From positions 62,001 through 126,000 of the forward strand of contig NZ_JANKZG010000005.1 in assembly GCF_027568475.1 (NCBI RefSeq): a stretch of DNA of 64,000 nucleotides, read 5' to 3'. The position numbers and the translations under genes are program-made. The notes under the pieces were generated by a model. The model made no database searches. It was not told the DNA's origin and saw only the letters and a program-made list of their open reading frames with translations. The first letter of the stretch is position 1. Every line of letters begins with the position of its first letter. This DNA comes from Acinetobacter sp. HY1485 (GTDB taxonomy: Bacteria > Pseudomonadota > Gammaproteobacteria > Pseudomonadales > Moraxellaceae). Shown piece by piece: positions 29,373 through 40,556 of this stretch.

Positions 29373-31193
29373 TTATTTTTTGTCGACTTGTAATACAGCT
29401 AAAAATGCTTCTTGTGGAATTTCTACACTACCCACCTGTTTCATACGCTTTTTACCTTCTTTTTGTTTAGAAAGAAGCTTTTTCTTACGAGAAACATCAC
29501 CACCGTAACATTTTGCTAACACGTTTTTACGCATTGCCTTTACAGTCGAACGTGCAATAATTTGCGCACCAATTGCCGCTTGAATTGCCACATCAAACAT
29601 CTGACGCGGAATCAAATCCTTCATTTTGTCAGCAAGTGAGTTACCACGATGACGCGCATCATCACGATGACAAATCATTGCAAGAGCATCTACTTTTTCG
29701 CCATTAATCAGCACATCAACTTTTACTAAATTTGCTGCCTCAAAACGCACAAAGTTGTAGTCAAGTGATGCAAAACCACGTGAACATGATTTTAATCGGT
29801 CAAAGAAATCCATTACTACTTCTGCCATTGGAATATCAAATGTAATAGATACTTGATTTCCTAAGAATTTCATATCTTTTTGAATACCACGGCGTTCAAT
29901 ACATAAGGTCATTACACTGCCTAAATATTCTTGTGGCACTAAAATATGACATTCTGCAATTGGCTCACGAAGCTCTTCTACTGTACTGCCATCTGGCATT
30001 TTTGATGGACTATCAATATAAATCGTTTCGCCTGCTTTAGTTACTGCTTCATAGATTACAGTTGGTGCAGATGTAATGAGGTCTAAATTGTACTCACGCT
30101 CTAAACGCTCTTGCACAATTTCCATATGTAGCATTCCTAAGAAGCCACAACGGAAACCAAAACCTAGTGCATCTGAACTTTCAGGTTCAAAGAACAAAGC
30201 TGAATCGTTGATTTGAAGTTTGTGTAATGCTTCACGAAATGGTTCGAAATCGCTTGAATCAATTGGAAATAGACCTGCATACACCTGTGGTTTTACCTTT
30301 TTAAAACCTGGTAATGAAACAACATCTGGTGTATTGATATGTGTAATGGTATCGCCAACAGGCGCACCAAAAATATCTTTAATCCCTGCAATAACAAAAC
30401 CAACCTCACCTGCTTCAAGCATGTCAGTTTCGGTATGTTTTGGATTAAAAATACCCACAGAAGTTACAATATGCGTTTGCCCTGTTGATTTAACCAACAT
30501 TTTTTCACCCTTACGGATACGACCTTGTTTGATACGAACGAGCGAAACTACGCCCAAATAGTTATCAAACCAAGAATCCACAATTAGCGCTTGTAATGGT
30601 GCTTCACGTTCACCTTGTGGTGCAGGGATAATATTTACAAGTGTTTCTAATACACCTTCAACACCCATACCTGTTTTTGCAGAACATGTTGGTGCTTCTG
30701 TTGCTTCAATACCAATAATTTCTTCAATTTCGTGAATAACACGTTCAGGTTCTGCCTGTGGCAAATCAATTTTGTTTAATACAGGTAAAACTTCTAAGCC
30801 TTGTTCAATTGCTGTATAACAGTTTGCAACTGATTGGGCCTCAACACCTTGAGCAGCATCTACAACTAAAAGTGCACCTTCACATGCTGCTAAAGAACGT
30901 GAAACTTCATAAGAAAAGTCTACGTGCCCTGGAGTATCAATAAAGTTTAGCTGATATTCTTCGCCATTTGGGTGAGTATAATATAATGTAACAGAAGCCG
31001 CTTTAATGGTAATGCCACGCTCACGCTCTAACTCCATTGAGTCTAAAACCTGTGCTTGCATTTCACGTGCTTGTAATCCACCACACATTTGAATAAAACG
31101 GTCTGCAAGTGTTGATTTACCGTGGTCAATATGTGCAATAATAGAAAAATTACGTATGTTACTGATATTTACAGACTTTTTTTTAGCTGCCAT
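29373..31193 (-). CDS. lepA: Elongation factor 4 (LepA)
   Basis: Ribosome-associated GTPase that influences initiation and back-translocation. G1 is [15 protein letters not shown] near residue 18, G3 is DTPGHVDF and G4 is NKIDLP. The LepA-specific C-terminal domain is present, with [25 protein letters not shown] near the end and [21 protein letters not shown]. Length 606 residues. Head of the lepA-lepB-DUF4845-rnc-era transcript; the 300-base region upstream should hold the promoter. Confidence 0.95.
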   Translation of the reverse strand: MAAKKKSVNISNIRNFSIIAHIDHGKSTLADRFIQMCGGLQAREMQAQVLDSMELERERGITIKAASVTLYYTHPNGEEYQLNFIDTPGHVDFSYEVSRSLAACEGALLVVDAAQGVEAQSVANCYTAIEQGLEVLPVLNKIDLPQAEPERVIHEIEEIIGIEATEAPTCSAKTGMGVEGVLETLVNIIPAPQGEREAPLQALIVDSWFDNYLGVVSLVRIKQGRIRKGEKMLVKSTGQTHIVTSVGIFNPKHTETDMLEAGEVGFVIAGIKDIFGAPVGDTITHINTPDVVSLPGFKKVKPQVYAGLFPIDSSDFEPFREALHKLQINDSALFFEPESSDALGFGFRCGFLGMLHMEIVQERLEREYNLDLITSAPTVIYEAVTKAGETIYIDSPSKMPDGSTVEELREPIAECHILVPQEYLGSVMTLCIERRGIQKDMKFLGNQVSITFDIPMAEVVMDFFDRLKSCSRGFASLDYNFVRFEAANLVKVDVLINGEKVDALAMICHRDDARHRGNSLADKMKDLIPRQMFDVAIQAAIGAQIIARSTVKAMRKNVLAKCYGGDVSRKKKLLSKQKEGKKRMKQVGSVEIPQEAFLAVLQVDKK

Positions 31194-31492
31194 GAATTAC
31201 TCAAAAATGTAGATACACCGTCACGTACTCTTTTTAAAAGGCTCTCATGACGTGTAAAAAATAAAATATCTTAATATGGGTACAGTATAAAACAGCTAAG
31301 GTTTAAAAATATAGACCTATTAAAAAAATTGTTCTATTTGTGATAGTTATTTCAATTTATATGTTACGTTTTGTGGTGAGGGTTTACCTATTAGGAAATG
31401 ATACTAGTTCGGTCATTTCCTAACTAAGAAAGTTGGTTTTTAATCTTTAAACTATAATAATTAAGCCATTTTTTAACAAAACTAATGTTTAT
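31194..31492. other. Intergenic region upstream of lepA
   Basis: No gene seen in these 299 bases. They should contain the lepA operon promoter on the minus strand; TATAAA/TATTAA-like boxes abound and none is decisive. The one clear structure is the 11-base-pair perfect inverted repeat at 31391-31423, listed separately. Confidence 0.5.
31391..31423. repeat. Perfect 11-bp inverted repeat
   Basis: TTAGGAAATGA and TCATTTCCTAA flank an 11-base loop. There is no T-run on either side, so it is a poor intrinsic terminator. Its symmetry would suit a protein-binding site or a transcript end hairpin for the small gene at 31493. Confidence 0.6.
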
Positions 31493-31696
31493 TTAGCGCT
31501 TTTGTTTTTGGTGATACTGTACCGTCATATCAAAAATAGGTTCACCATCTTGCCCCACAACCGTAATTGCTCCCTCATGATACATCGCTACTAGTGCCCC
31601 TGTTAGTAAGACTGAGTCATAGGTAATATCTTTTTGAATTCCTGATGCATCTGTTAATGTAATTTTAGGTTCATTTTCTGCTAAATCTAATTTCAT
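31493..31696 (-). CDS. Small conserved-looking protein coupled to the thioesterase-like gene
   Basis: A frame of 67 codons whose ATG shares four bases (ATGA) with the stop of the gene before it, which strongly suggests real translational coupling. The product is soluble, begins MKLDLAENEPKITLTD and ends basic (YHQKQKR). No motif is recognised. A GTG two codons earlier is an alternative start. It may act with the upstream hotdog-like protein. Confidence 0.65.
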   Translation of the reverse strand: MKLDLAENEPKITLTDASGIQKDITYDSVLLTGALVAMYHEGAITVVGQDGEPIFDMTVQYHQKQKR

Positions 31697-32106
31697 ATAC
31701 ACTCATTTGCTTTGTAAATCTGAAACACTGTAGGTGGTAATCGATTTAAACGCTTTGTCTTTAAATCAAGACATCCCCATTTAGATTGATTGATCCATAT
31801 GGTGTTTTGCTGTTTCTGACAATAAATAATAGTTATTCTAACAACATAAAGCTCATGCGTCTGCTTAACCCATGTTCGTATTTTTAGCGCTTCACCATAA
31901 AATGATTTACGCTCTGTTTGGATTTCTTTAATCACAAGTTGATGTTGAATCTGATCAAAATATTCAGGCGTTAATCCGAGATGTAGATTATGAGCATTTA
32001 CACATTTTTCCATTTGTTGAATCAAATCACTTGCCAAAAATAAATGGTAGTTTTCAAGTCGTAGTTCTTGTTCAAAAAACCGATTTTCTTGATGGCTGTT
32101 TTCCAT
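31693..32106 (-). CDS. Probable thioesterase-like (hotdog-fold) protein
   Basis: The start at 32106 (MENSHQENRF) is chosen for its AGAGG ribosome site and gives 137 residues; an in-frame start at 32163 adds an unlikely leader. The pattern of a conserved helix region followed by beta strands (SFYGEALKIRTWVKQTHELYV) looks like the 4HBT/hotdog acyl-CoA thioesterase fold, but the catalytic aspartate is not obvious. The functional call is therefore an inference from general resemblance. It is coupled to a 67-residue protein downstream and divergent from a DUF1615 lipoprotein. Confidence 0.6.
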   Translation of the reverse strand: MENSHQENRFFEQELRLENYHLFLASDLIQQMEKCVNAHNLHLGLTPEYFDQIQHQLVIKEIQTERKSFYGEALKIRTWVKQTHELYVVRITIIYCQKQQNTIWINQSKWGCLDLKTKRLNRLPPTVFQIYKANECI

Positions 32107-32183
32107 TAAAACCTCTTTAAATAGCAATATACAATCTAAAAAAAACCATCTACAATTCGGCAAAATTCACATGCGGGTTGTAT

Positions 32184-33344
32184 ATGAATAAACTTCTCAT
32201 CCTTGGCGTTTGTTTTGCACTTACTGCGTGTGGTCAGTCAGAGCAACAAGAAGAACAAGACACGCCTATATTAACGCAAAAATCAATTAAACGTTTAGTT
32301 CCAACACGCACAGTTCATCGAGAGGCATGGGCAGAAGACATTTATAACATCATGGATGAGCTTAAAATTGAGCGGAACAAACAAAATGTTTGTAGCATCA
32401 TTGCAATTGTAGATCAAGAATCGAACTTTGTTGCAAACCCACAAGTGCCAGGTTTAGGTGCAAAAGCCGTTAAAGAAGTAAACACTCGCTTAGAAGAAAA
32501 ATTTACAGATAAGTTAGGTGATCGTTTTGGAAAACCTATTGCCCAGTATTTTAATAATGTTTTAAAAAATCAGCCGAGTGTGAGTAATAGTTATCTAAAA
32601 CAAATGCATCAGGTTAAAACAGAAAAAGACCTAGACGTCCTTTATCGTCAGATTTTTGATGACATGACAAAACGCTATCATGTTAGTTTATTTACAAATA
32701 CAGCTAAATTTGTTGGACAAGATATTGCAGAAAAAATGAACCCAATTACTACCCTAGGTTCTATGCAAGTGCAAGTACGCTATGCACAAGACCACCTTAA
32801 ACAAAGCATGAACACCAACCAATTACGTGATTATTTATATACGCAATACGGTGGATTATATTATGGCATACACCGTTTAATGATGTATGACGCGAGTTAT
32901 AACAAACCGATTTATCGTTTTGCAGACTATAACTCAGGCATTTACTCAAGCCGTAATGCCTCTTTTCAAAAAGTTCTAAATCAACTCACTCAACAGAACC
33001 TTGCACTTGATGGTGATCTACTTGTGTATGATAAAAATGAAAAGCCACTCTCACAAAACAGTGATACAGAAATTGCATTACTCAAGTTATTTTCGCGAAA
33101 TAATATTGTGCTTACGCCAAGAAAAATTCGAAATGATTTAGAGACTGAAAAAGAACAGAGTTTTGAAAGTACAGATACCTATCTCACTGTACAAAAACTT
33201 TATAAGCAAAAAACAGGCAAATCTGCACCTTATGCTATTATGCCGCAAGTAATTATTTCGGGTCCTAAGCTTAGCCGAGAATACAATACCAATTGGTATG
33301 CTACCCGAGTAAATGGACGATATGAAACATGCATGCACCGCTAA
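32184..33344 (+). CDS. DUF1615-family lipoprotein
   Basis: A lipoprotein signal peptide ends in ALTAC (C16 from the ATG at 32184). The rest matches the DUF1615 family in feel: VDQESNFVANPQVPGLG, TTLGSMQVQV, YGIHRLMMYD and FADYNSGIYSSRNA. The QESNF and GSMQV elements are reminiscent of lytic transglycosylases of the SLT type (catalytic E, then GxMQ), so a peptidoglycan-related role is possible but unproven. The gene overlaps the following HAD phosphatase gene by 16 bases. Confidence 0.78.
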   Translation: MNKLLILGVCFALTACGQSEQQEEQDTPILTQKSIKRLVPTRTVHREAWAEDIYNIMDELKIERNKQNVCSIIAIVDQESNFVANPQVPGLGAKAVKEVNTRLEEKFTDKLGDRFGKPIAQYFNNVLKNQPSVSNSYLKQMHQVKTEKDLDVLYRQIFDDMTKRYHVSLFTNTAKFVGQDIAEKMNPITTLGSMQVQVRYAQDHLKQSMNTNQLRDYLYTQYGGLYYGIHRLMMYDASYNKPIYRFADYNSGIYSSRNASFQKVLNQLTQQNLALDGDLLVYDKNEKPLSQNSDTEIALLKLFSRNNIVLTPRKIRNDLETEKEQSFESTDTYLTVQKLYKQKTGKSAPYAIMPQVIISGPKLSREYNTNWYATRVNGRYETCMHR

Positions 33345-33946
33345 AAAGTTTAGCGCTTTTTGATTTTGATGGCACGTTATACCTAGGCGACAGCTTTACA
33401 GGCTTTATTTTTTATGCACTCGATAAACAACATATTTTAATTAATGGACTCAAAATTGTTCCGTGGATTAAAGGTTATTTTCTCAACTTATACACTGCCC
33501 CTGCTATGCGTAAGCGTTTATTTGCCTCTATGTTTACCCAAAAAGAGGTTATACCTATTGCACAGTATGGACAAGAATATGCACAAAATTTGAGTCAACA
33601 ACTTAATCCAATATTACTTGCTCAACTTAAACAACATCAATCGTTAGGGCACGAGGTAGTGTTAGTTTCTGCTTCACTCAATATTTATTTACAACCGCTA
33701 TGTGAATTATTAAACATCAAACTTATTTGTTCTGAACCTGAAATACAAGATGGCAAATATACAGGGCAATACTATATTGACGACTGTAGCAGTGAACGTA
33801 AAAAGAGCCGAATTTTAGAACAATACAATTTAGATGATTACCATGCCATTTATGCGTACGGCAATAGTTATGAAGATAACGAAATGCTATCGCTGGCACA
33901 ACATCCTTATATGATGGCTCAAACTCAAACACTTCCTCGCTTATAA
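33329..33946 (+). CDS. HAD-superfamily IB phosphatase
   Basis: Motif I is LFDFDGTLYLGDSF at residue 10, with both catalytic aspartates. Motif II is VLVSASLNIYL, and motif III/IV is the lysine and acidic cluster KKSRILEQY followed by YGNSYEDNEML. This is the HAD-IB (SerB-like) arrangement; substrates could be small phosphomonoesters or lysophospholipid-type molecules. It overlaps the DUF1615 lipoprotein gene by 16 bases, so the two are co-transcribed, and it is followed by a strong terminator. Confidence 0.82.
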   Translation: MHAPLKSLALFDFDGTLYLGDSFTGFIFYALDKQHILINGLKIVPWIKGYFLNLYTAPAMRKRLFASMFTQKEVIPIAQYGQEYAQNLSQQLNPILLAQLKQHQSLGHEVVLVSASLNIYLQPLCELLNIKLICSEPEIQDGKYTGQYYIDDCSSERKKSRILEQYNLDDYHAIYAYGNSYEDNEMLSLAQHPYMMAQTQTLPRL

Positions 33947-33974
33947 AAAAAGGCTTCATTAAGAAGCCTTTTTA
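33947..33974. terminator. Bidirectional terminator between the HAD gene and proB
   Basis: Eleven-base-pair stem AAAAAGGCTTC/GAAGCCTTTTT with an ATTAA loop; the A- and T-runs serve both directions. Confidence 0.85.
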
Positions 33975-35108
33975 TTAATAAATTGCCATATGATTACGAT
34001 GAACCATCTCAGGTGAACGTGCCTCACCTAAAACCTGATACACCTTATCTGAGCTTAAACCTTTTACCATCTCGGCAGAACGAGAGCTAAAATTCACACG
34101 CCCAACCGCAATACGTTGACCTTGTAAATCGACACATTCGACCACTTCACCACGTTCAAAATGTCCCTCTACGGCTTTCACGCCAATCGGTAACAAACTA
34201 CAATGCTGTTGCTTAATGGCATCAACCGCACCATCATCAATAATCAAACGACCTGCCATTTGTAAATGAGCTGCAAGCCATTGTTGGCGCGCTGTAATAC
34301 GGTCGTTATCTGCAACAAATAACGTACCTAACAGTTCACCACTCATTAAACGCGATAAAACGTAATCACGGTCTCCACTTGCAATTAATGTTGGACAACC
34401 TGATTTAGCCGCAAGACGTGCTGCACGCACTTTAGTGACCATACCACCTCGCCCTAATGCACCACCATCACCTGCCATTTCAAACAATTCTTCATCTAAT
34501 GCACGTACTGTAGATAACAATTTTGCATCAGGATTAGAACGTGGGTCTGCATCAAACATCCCTTGCTGATCAGTTAAAATAATCAGTAAATCGGCATGTA
34601 CTTGCCCTGCAACCATGGCAGCAAGCGTATCATTATCACCAAAACGAATTTCATCGGTTGATACCGTATCATTTTCATTAATGACAGGAATAACACGCCA
34701 ATCTATCAAATATTGTAAAGCATCACAGGAATTTAAATAACGGCGACGATCCGCTAAATCATCATGGGTAAGTAATACCTGCGCAGATTGTATATTTTGT
34801 TGCTCAAAAACACTTGACCATGTTTGAATAAGCCCCATTTGTCCAATGGCTGCACAGGCTTGTAGACTTGGTAAATCTGTGGGTCGAGCATCCATCTTCA
34901 TGCGCACCATCCCTTCTGCCACAGCACCTGAAGACACTAAAATAATTTCGTGTCCTGCTTGATGTAATTTTGCAATTTGGTCTGCCCAATGCGAAATTGC
35001 GGTTAAATCTAACCCCTGACCATGTGCTGTGAGTAAAGATGAGCCGATCTTAACAACAATGCGTTTACATCCTGTTAGTTGACGTTGCCCGTTCACCACT
35101 TCAATCAT
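33975..35108 (-). CDS. proB: Glutamate 5-kinase ProB
   Basis: First enzyme of proline synthesis. The amino-acid kinase domain begins [15 protein letters not shown] (about residue 16) and shows [18 protein letters not shown] and [10 protein letters not shown]-terminal PUA domain (about residues 285-370) is present, as in E. coli ProB. The length of 377 is normal. It lies 14 bases downstream of obgE and is co-directional; proA is not adjacent in this window. Confidence 0.94.
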   Translation of the reverse strand: MIEVVNGQRQLTGCKRIVVKIGSSLLTAHGQGLDLTAISHWADQIAKLHQAGHEIILVSSGAVAEGMVRMKMDARPTDLPSLQACAAIGQMGLIQTWSSVFEQQNIQSAQVLLTHDDLADRRRYLNSCDALQYLIDWRVIPVINENDTVSTDEIRFGDNDTLAAMVAGQVHADLLIILTDQQGMFDADPRSNPDAKLLSTVRALDEELFEMAGDGGALGRGGMVTKVRAARLAAKSGCPTLIASGDRDYVLSRLMSGELLGTLFVADNDRITARQQWLAAHLQMAGRLIIDDGAVDAIKQQHCSLLPIGVKAVEGHFERGEVVECVDLQGQRIAVGRVNFSSRSAEMVKGLSSDKVYQVLGEARSPEMVHRNHMAIY

Positions 35109-35122
35109 ACTGTCCTCTACAA

Positions 35123-36358
<1,236 letters not shown>

Positions 36359-36451
36359 CTATTTTGCCACATTTTACAAAAATGCACGACTGATTTTTTA
36401 ACGTAAAATATTTTACCTAAAGGGATTGTACTTTTTAAAAATATTGATAAT

Positions 36452-36470
36452 CTTAGTGATAATTATTATC
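36452..36470 (+). promoter_or_regulatory. Fur box upstream of the TonB-dependent receptor
   Basis: The 19 bases match the GATAATGATAATCATTATC consensus at 15 positions, with 13 of the last 14 correct. They lie 22 bases before the receptor start, where bound Fur-Fe would block transcription. Confidence 0.75.
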
Positions 36471-36491
36471 GTTTAATTTTACGAGTCTGCT

Positions 36492-38561
36492 ATGCAGTTC
36501 CAATTCTCCTTGTTAACGCTTGCTATTTTTTCAATTACCCATGTTTATGCAGATACTGAGGTTTTACCTGAAATTACCATCAAGTCATCAGCAGAAAACA
36601 AACATGCTTACAATGTAAAGCAGTCAAGCAGTGCCACCAAACTCAATATTTCAACTCAAGAAACACCGCAAACTGTCAATGTGGTAACTCGACAACAATT
36701 AGATGATTTTCATCTTACCTCTACCCGAGATGTTTTAAACAATACTCCTGGCGTTACCGTAACAGGGTTAGAAACTAACCGTACCACATATACCTCACGC
36801 GGTTTTGATATTTCCAATATTATGGTGGATGGCTTAGGCATCCCACAAATTGACAGCTATAATTACAACGGCGCTGATCCTGATAGTTATTTTTATGATC
36901 GCATTGAGGTTGTTAAAGGTGCAGATGCTTTAACCAATGCTTTGGGTGATCCTGGGGCAACCATCAATTACGTACGTAAACGCCCAACCCAAGATTTTCA
37001 AGCCGAAGGTGGTATCAGTTATGGTTCTTGGGATACCAAACGTTACGAAGCTGATATTTCAGGGTCTTTAACGCAAGATGGACGAGTTCGTGGACGCCTC
37101 ACCGCTTTTGAAAAAACAGGTAACTCGTACTTAGACCATTACTCAGAAGAAAAAAATGGTATTCAAGGAATTATTGAAGCAGATCTAACGAATTCAACAA
37201 CCGCATCTGTGGGATATGCAAAAACGCATCAACTCACTAATGGCGCACAATGGGGTGCTTTACCTCTCATCAATGATGCAGGGCAACAACTAAGTTACGA
37301 TCGCAATTATAATTATGCACCTTCTTGGACATATTATGATTGGGATATTGATAACTACTTTGCCAATATACAACAAAAATTAGGCGATAATTGGACAGCA
37401 AAATTAAGCTTTGATGAAAAAGATGCAACGCTTACCGATAAAATGCTGTACTTATCAGGTGTACCAAGTTCAACAAATAATACAGCAGGTGTCACACTTT
37501 ACCCCGAAATTTATAATCAAAAATTTAAAGACCGTACAGTTGATTTAAATCTTAATGGCAGTTACCCATTATTTGGAAAAACGCATCAAGCCAATTTTGG
37601 TTACTCTTGGTCGCAACATCAAGTGAATAGCGTTTATGCTTATGGCGATAACTTGGGTGAAACCACCACAGATTTAGCAAGTTGGAGCCCACAAGAACCA
37701 ACTTGGGGTGAGTTAAATGCTGTTGCAAAAGAAATGTTTATTACCAAGTCTGTTTATGGTGCAACACGCCTTACACTCACAGATCAATTAAAACTTTTGT
37801 TGGGTGCAAACTATACGCAAATTAATAACAAAAACACTTATATTAAAAATAAAACCTCACCTTATGCAGGTATTACCTATAACTTCACACCTAACTATAC
37901 AGGATACGCAAGTTATACCTCTATTTTTAGACCACAAACTGTACTTGATAGTGCAACCAATCAAGTGGCTGTGCCTGTAGAGGGTAAAAGTTATGAAGTT
38001 GGCTTAAAGGGTGCTTGGTTAAATCAGCGCTTAACTGGTTCTTTTGCAGTTTTCCGTACAGAACAGGACAACTTCCCACTTGACCCTGTATATAACCCGA
38101 TTGATTTTAAATCTTATTCGTATTTGGGTACAGTACGCTCACAAGGTATAGAACTTGGGCTAAGTGGTGCAGTAACAGACAACTTAAATGTATCAATGGG
38201 CTATACCAAATTTAGCCTTAAAAATACTCAAACAGGTGAAAACCCACGCCCGTATAATCCCACTCAATCATTTAACGTTTTAGCCAACTATATAGTACCG
38301 CTGTTGCCACAACTTAAAGTTGGAACAAGTCTAAAATGGCAAGACCGCATTTATGACACTTCGAACGGTTATGGCTTAATTCAACAAAGTAGCTATTTGT
38401 TAGTGGGCTTAATGGCTAAATATGACCTTAACCCACATGTAGCAATACAACTTAATGGAGATAATCTCACGAATAAAAAATATTTAACAGGATTAAAAGA
38501 CGGACAAGGTTACTACGGTGCGTCTGCAAACTATACCGTTGCTGTTAAATTTAAATATTAA
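36492..38561 (+). CDS. TonB-dependent siderophore receptor
   Basis: Outer-membrane gated channel for a ferric siderophore. The signal peptide (residues 1-20, ending THVYA) precedes a TonB-box-like start (VLPEITIKSS). The plug domain (about 50-160) contains TPQTVNVVTRQQLDD, DVLNNTPGVTV and RIEVVKGADAL, and the barrel of 22 predicted strands ends in a terminal aromatic (FKY). Length 689, in the FhuE/FpvA-like hydroxamate or catecholate class; the ligand cannot be told. A Fur box stands upstream, and three overlapping inner-membrane genes follow in an operon with a one-base gap. Confidence 0.9.
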   Translation: MQFQFSLLTLAIFSITHVYADTEVLPEITIKSSAENKHAYNVKQSSSATKLNISTQETPQTVNVVTRQQLDDFHLTSTRDVLNNTPGVTVTGLETNRTTYTSRGFDISNIMVDGLGIPQIDSYNYNGADPDSYFYDRIEVVKGADALTNALGDPGATINYVRKRPTQDFQAEGGISYGSWDTKRYEADISGSLTQDGRVRGRLTAFEKTGNSYLDHYSEEKNGIQGIIEADLTNSTTASVGYAKTHQLTNGAQWGALPLINDAGQQLSYDRNYNYAPSWTYYDWDIDNYFANIQQKLGDNWTAKLSFDEKDATLTDKMLYLSGVPSSTNNTAGVTLYPEIYNQKFKDRTVDLNLNGSYPLFGKTHQANFGYSWSQHQVNSVYAYGDNLGETTTDLASWSPQEPTWGELNAVAKEMFITKSVYGATRLTLTDQLKLLLGANYTQINNKNTYIKNKTSPYAGITYNFTPNYTGYASYTSIFRPQTVLDSATNQVAVPVEGKSYEVGLKGAWLNQRLTGSFAVFRTEQDNFPLDPVYNPIDFKSYSYLGTVRSQGIELGLSGAVTDNLNVSMGYTKFSLKNTQTGENPRPYNPTQSFNVLANYIVPLLPQLKVGTSLKWQDRIYDTSNGYGLIQQSSYLLVGLMAKYDLNPHVAIQLNGDNLTNKKYLTGLKDGQGYYGASANYTVAVKFKY

Positions 38562-38562
38562 G

Positions 38563-38808
38563 ATGGGTTGGCGTGCTTTACTTGCGTGTGTAGGTGGCTA
38601 CTTAAGTACCGTATGTTTTACATCGGTACTTACAGATCTTCTGACTTACCAACTTCCCCACGCACAGGCCATTTTCTTGGCATCGTTTGTGGGAATTTTC
38701 TTTTTTGTTCTATTTTTTTTAGCAAGTTTTGCTTTAAAAAGAGCGTGGGTACTTTTAGTCGTGCTGGTGTTGTTTTACTTACTTTCTTTGGTGATGTGCC
38801 ATGCATAA
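38563..38808 (+). CDS. DUF3649-like small membrane protein
   Basis: 81 residues from the ATG one base after the receptor stop (MGWRALLACVGGYLSTVC). Three hydrophobic segments fill almost the whole protein. Position between a siderophore receptor and a PepSY-type protein is characteristic of the DUF3649 family in iron-uptake operons. Its stop overlaps the next start by eight bases. Function unknown; it probably acts with the PepSY protein in siderophore handling. Confidence 0.75.
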   Translation: MGWRALLACVGGYLSTVCFTSVLTDLLTYQLPHAQAIFLASFVGIFFFVLFFLASFALKRAWVLLVVLVLFYLLSLVMCHA

Positions 38809-40306
38809 ATCTTTACGGCAATCTATGGCAAACCTACATAGTTGGGTTGGGCTTTTAGTTGGATGGCTACTGTTCAGTATTTTTTTACTTGGCTCTATCT
38901 CCTATTACCGTGAAGATATCACCGCATGGATGCAACCTGATTATCAACATATCAAAGTAGACCCATCTCAAACGGTGAGTTCTGCACTTGTTTATTTGCA
39001 ACAAAACGCACCTACGGCAAAGTATTGGTATATACAACCTGCCTCTCAAAATACGCCAATTAATACTATTTATTGGCAACAAACAGATGGCACATTTAAC
39101 AGCAAACAACTTCATCCTAATACAGGAAAAGAACTCAATTTACTGCCCACTCAAGGAGGTGATTTTTTATATTATTTACATTTTCAGCTTTTCGGAATCC
39201 CTGTTTTAATTGGACGATTAATTGTCAGCGCTTTAGCTATCATTATGCTAGTTGCACTCATTTCAGGCATCATCACCCATAAAAAAATATTTATTGATTT
39301 TTTTACGCTACGTGCATTTAAAGGACAACGTTCTTGGTTAGATTTTCATAATGTAGTGTCTGTCATTGCCTTACCCTTTTTCTTAACCATTACTTTTACA
39401 GGGCTTGCTATTCTTTTTTATGTCTACTTTCCAAGTAATATTCAAAAGTATTATCCCAATAATATATACGATATTTTTGATGAGCTTAGAAATAAACCTG
39501 CACTTGTTCAAAAGCCAATACAACCTCAAAAAATGCTCACAGCACAAGCCATTCAACAGCATATTACACAACAATGGCAACATGCAGAATTAGATAGCCT
39601 TGAGATAAAAGCACCCAATACCAATAATGCGATTGTGACGGTAAAACAAAAGCTAGATCATTCCATTACGTTAGCCCCTGCACAACTTACGTTTTCTGCT
39701 GTAACAGGGCAAACGTTAACAGATTTGCAAAACCCAAGCGCTGTAACCACCTTATATAACAGTATGTATGGCTTACATATGGCACCTTTTGCACAGCCTA
39801 TTATCCGACTTGGGTTATTTTTCTCAGGAATATTAGGCTGTTTGATGATTGCTTCAGGCTTATTATTATGGAGTTTAAAGCGTCAAATACAAAAGAGTAC
39901 ATATAGCTTAGGCTATTATATAGTTGATCGATTGAACGTGAGTACGTTTGTTGGCTTACCTATTGCCATTTTAGGATATTTTTATACAAACCGACTTTTT
40001 ACTGTGTTTTATCCTCATTTACCCAATTATGAAATTCACGTATTTTTTATTATTTGGTTGAGCTGTTTATTTGGTTCTTTAGTGGTTAAAAAAGAGAATT
40101 TATGGCTTGTATTTCTAAGCATATTTTTCAGTTTCGCTTTATTACTGCCTTTAGTGAGTGGATATGTGATACATCGTATTGGACTGTTTGAACTGTTTGT
40201 GTGGTGCTTCGCGGGATTTTCTTGGTTCATGTTAAAGAACATTCAACCCATCCAAAAAAATGCTTATCAAAAACTTACACGGCGCAAAAAACATGCTCAT
40301 TCTTAG
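38801..40306 (+). CDS. PepSY-associated transmembrane protein (probable ferric-siderophore reductase type)
   Basis: 501 residues with N-terminal transmembrane segment SWVGLLVGWLLFSIFLLGS. A periplasmic PepSY-like region and further transmembrane helices follow at about 140-165, 190-215 and 330-360, with three more near the C-terminus. Members of this family sit next to siderophore receptors and are thought to reduce iron or process the siderophore at the inner membrane. The conserved HxxxS-type histidines of haem-binding members are visible as LHSWVG and DFHNVVS. It is sandwiched by overlaps with DUF3649- and DUF3325-like genes. Confidence 0.8.
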   Translation: MHKSLRQSMANLHSWVGLLVGWLLFSIFLLGSISYYREDITAWMQPDYQHIKVDPSQTVSSALVYLQQNAPTAKYWYIQPASQNTPINTIYWQQTDGTFNSKQLHPNTGKELNLLPTQGGDFLYYLHFQLFGIPVLIGRLIVSALAIIMLVALISGIITHKKIFIDFFTLRAFKGQRSWLDFHNVVSVIALPFFLTITFTGLAILFYVYFPSNIQKYYPNNIYDIFDELRNKPALVQKPIQPQKMLTAQAIQQHITQQWQHAELDSLEIKAPNTNNAIVTVKQKLDHSITLAPAQLTFSAVTGQTLTDLQNPSAVTTLYNSMYGLHMAPFAQPIIRLGLFFSGILGCLMIASGLLLWSLKRQIQKSTYSLGYYIVDRLNVSTFVGLPIAILGYFYTNRLFTVFYPHLPNYEIHVFFIIWLSCLFGSLVVKKENLWLVFLSIFFSFALLLPLVSGYVIHRIGLFELFVWCFAGFSWFMLKNIQPIQKNAYQKLTRRKKHAHS

Positions 40307-40556
40307 TTTAGTCTTAATCTATATTGGTTTTTATCTGCTATATGGTATAAAGCAAAAAAAATTTAAAGCGTGGCAATTTAAAATTGTGGTAGGTATTTTA
40401 TTTATGAGTGCATGTCTTTTGCTCATGCACTATTATGGTATAGGTGTTGGATTTGTGAGTACTTGGATTTTTGCTAGCCCGATTGTATTTGGTCTTATTT
40501 TAAAACAAAACAATATATCCCATAAAAAAAATAACGCTCACAATGTTCATTATTGA
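40293..40556 (+). CDS. DUF3325-like small membrane protein
   Basis: 87 residues beginning MLILSLVLIYIGFYLL. The ATG lies inside the end of the PepSY gene (14-base overlap). Three hydrophobic segments and a short basic tail. The order receptor, DUF3649, PepSY, DUF3325 is a recurrent iron-uptake module in Pseudomonas and relatives, which supports the call. The last 50 bases overlap the decayed gene on the opposite strand. Confidence 0.7.
   Translation: MLILSLVLIYIGFYLLYGIKQKKFKAWQFKIVVGILFMSACLLLMHYYGIGVGFVSTWIFASPIVFGLILKQNNISHKKNNAHNVHY

Noticed and set aside
38568-38858. A 96-residue frame overlapping the DUF3649-like gene
   Set aside because: Alternative frame of a hydrophobic gene; the neighbouring frame fits the operon spacing and family far better.
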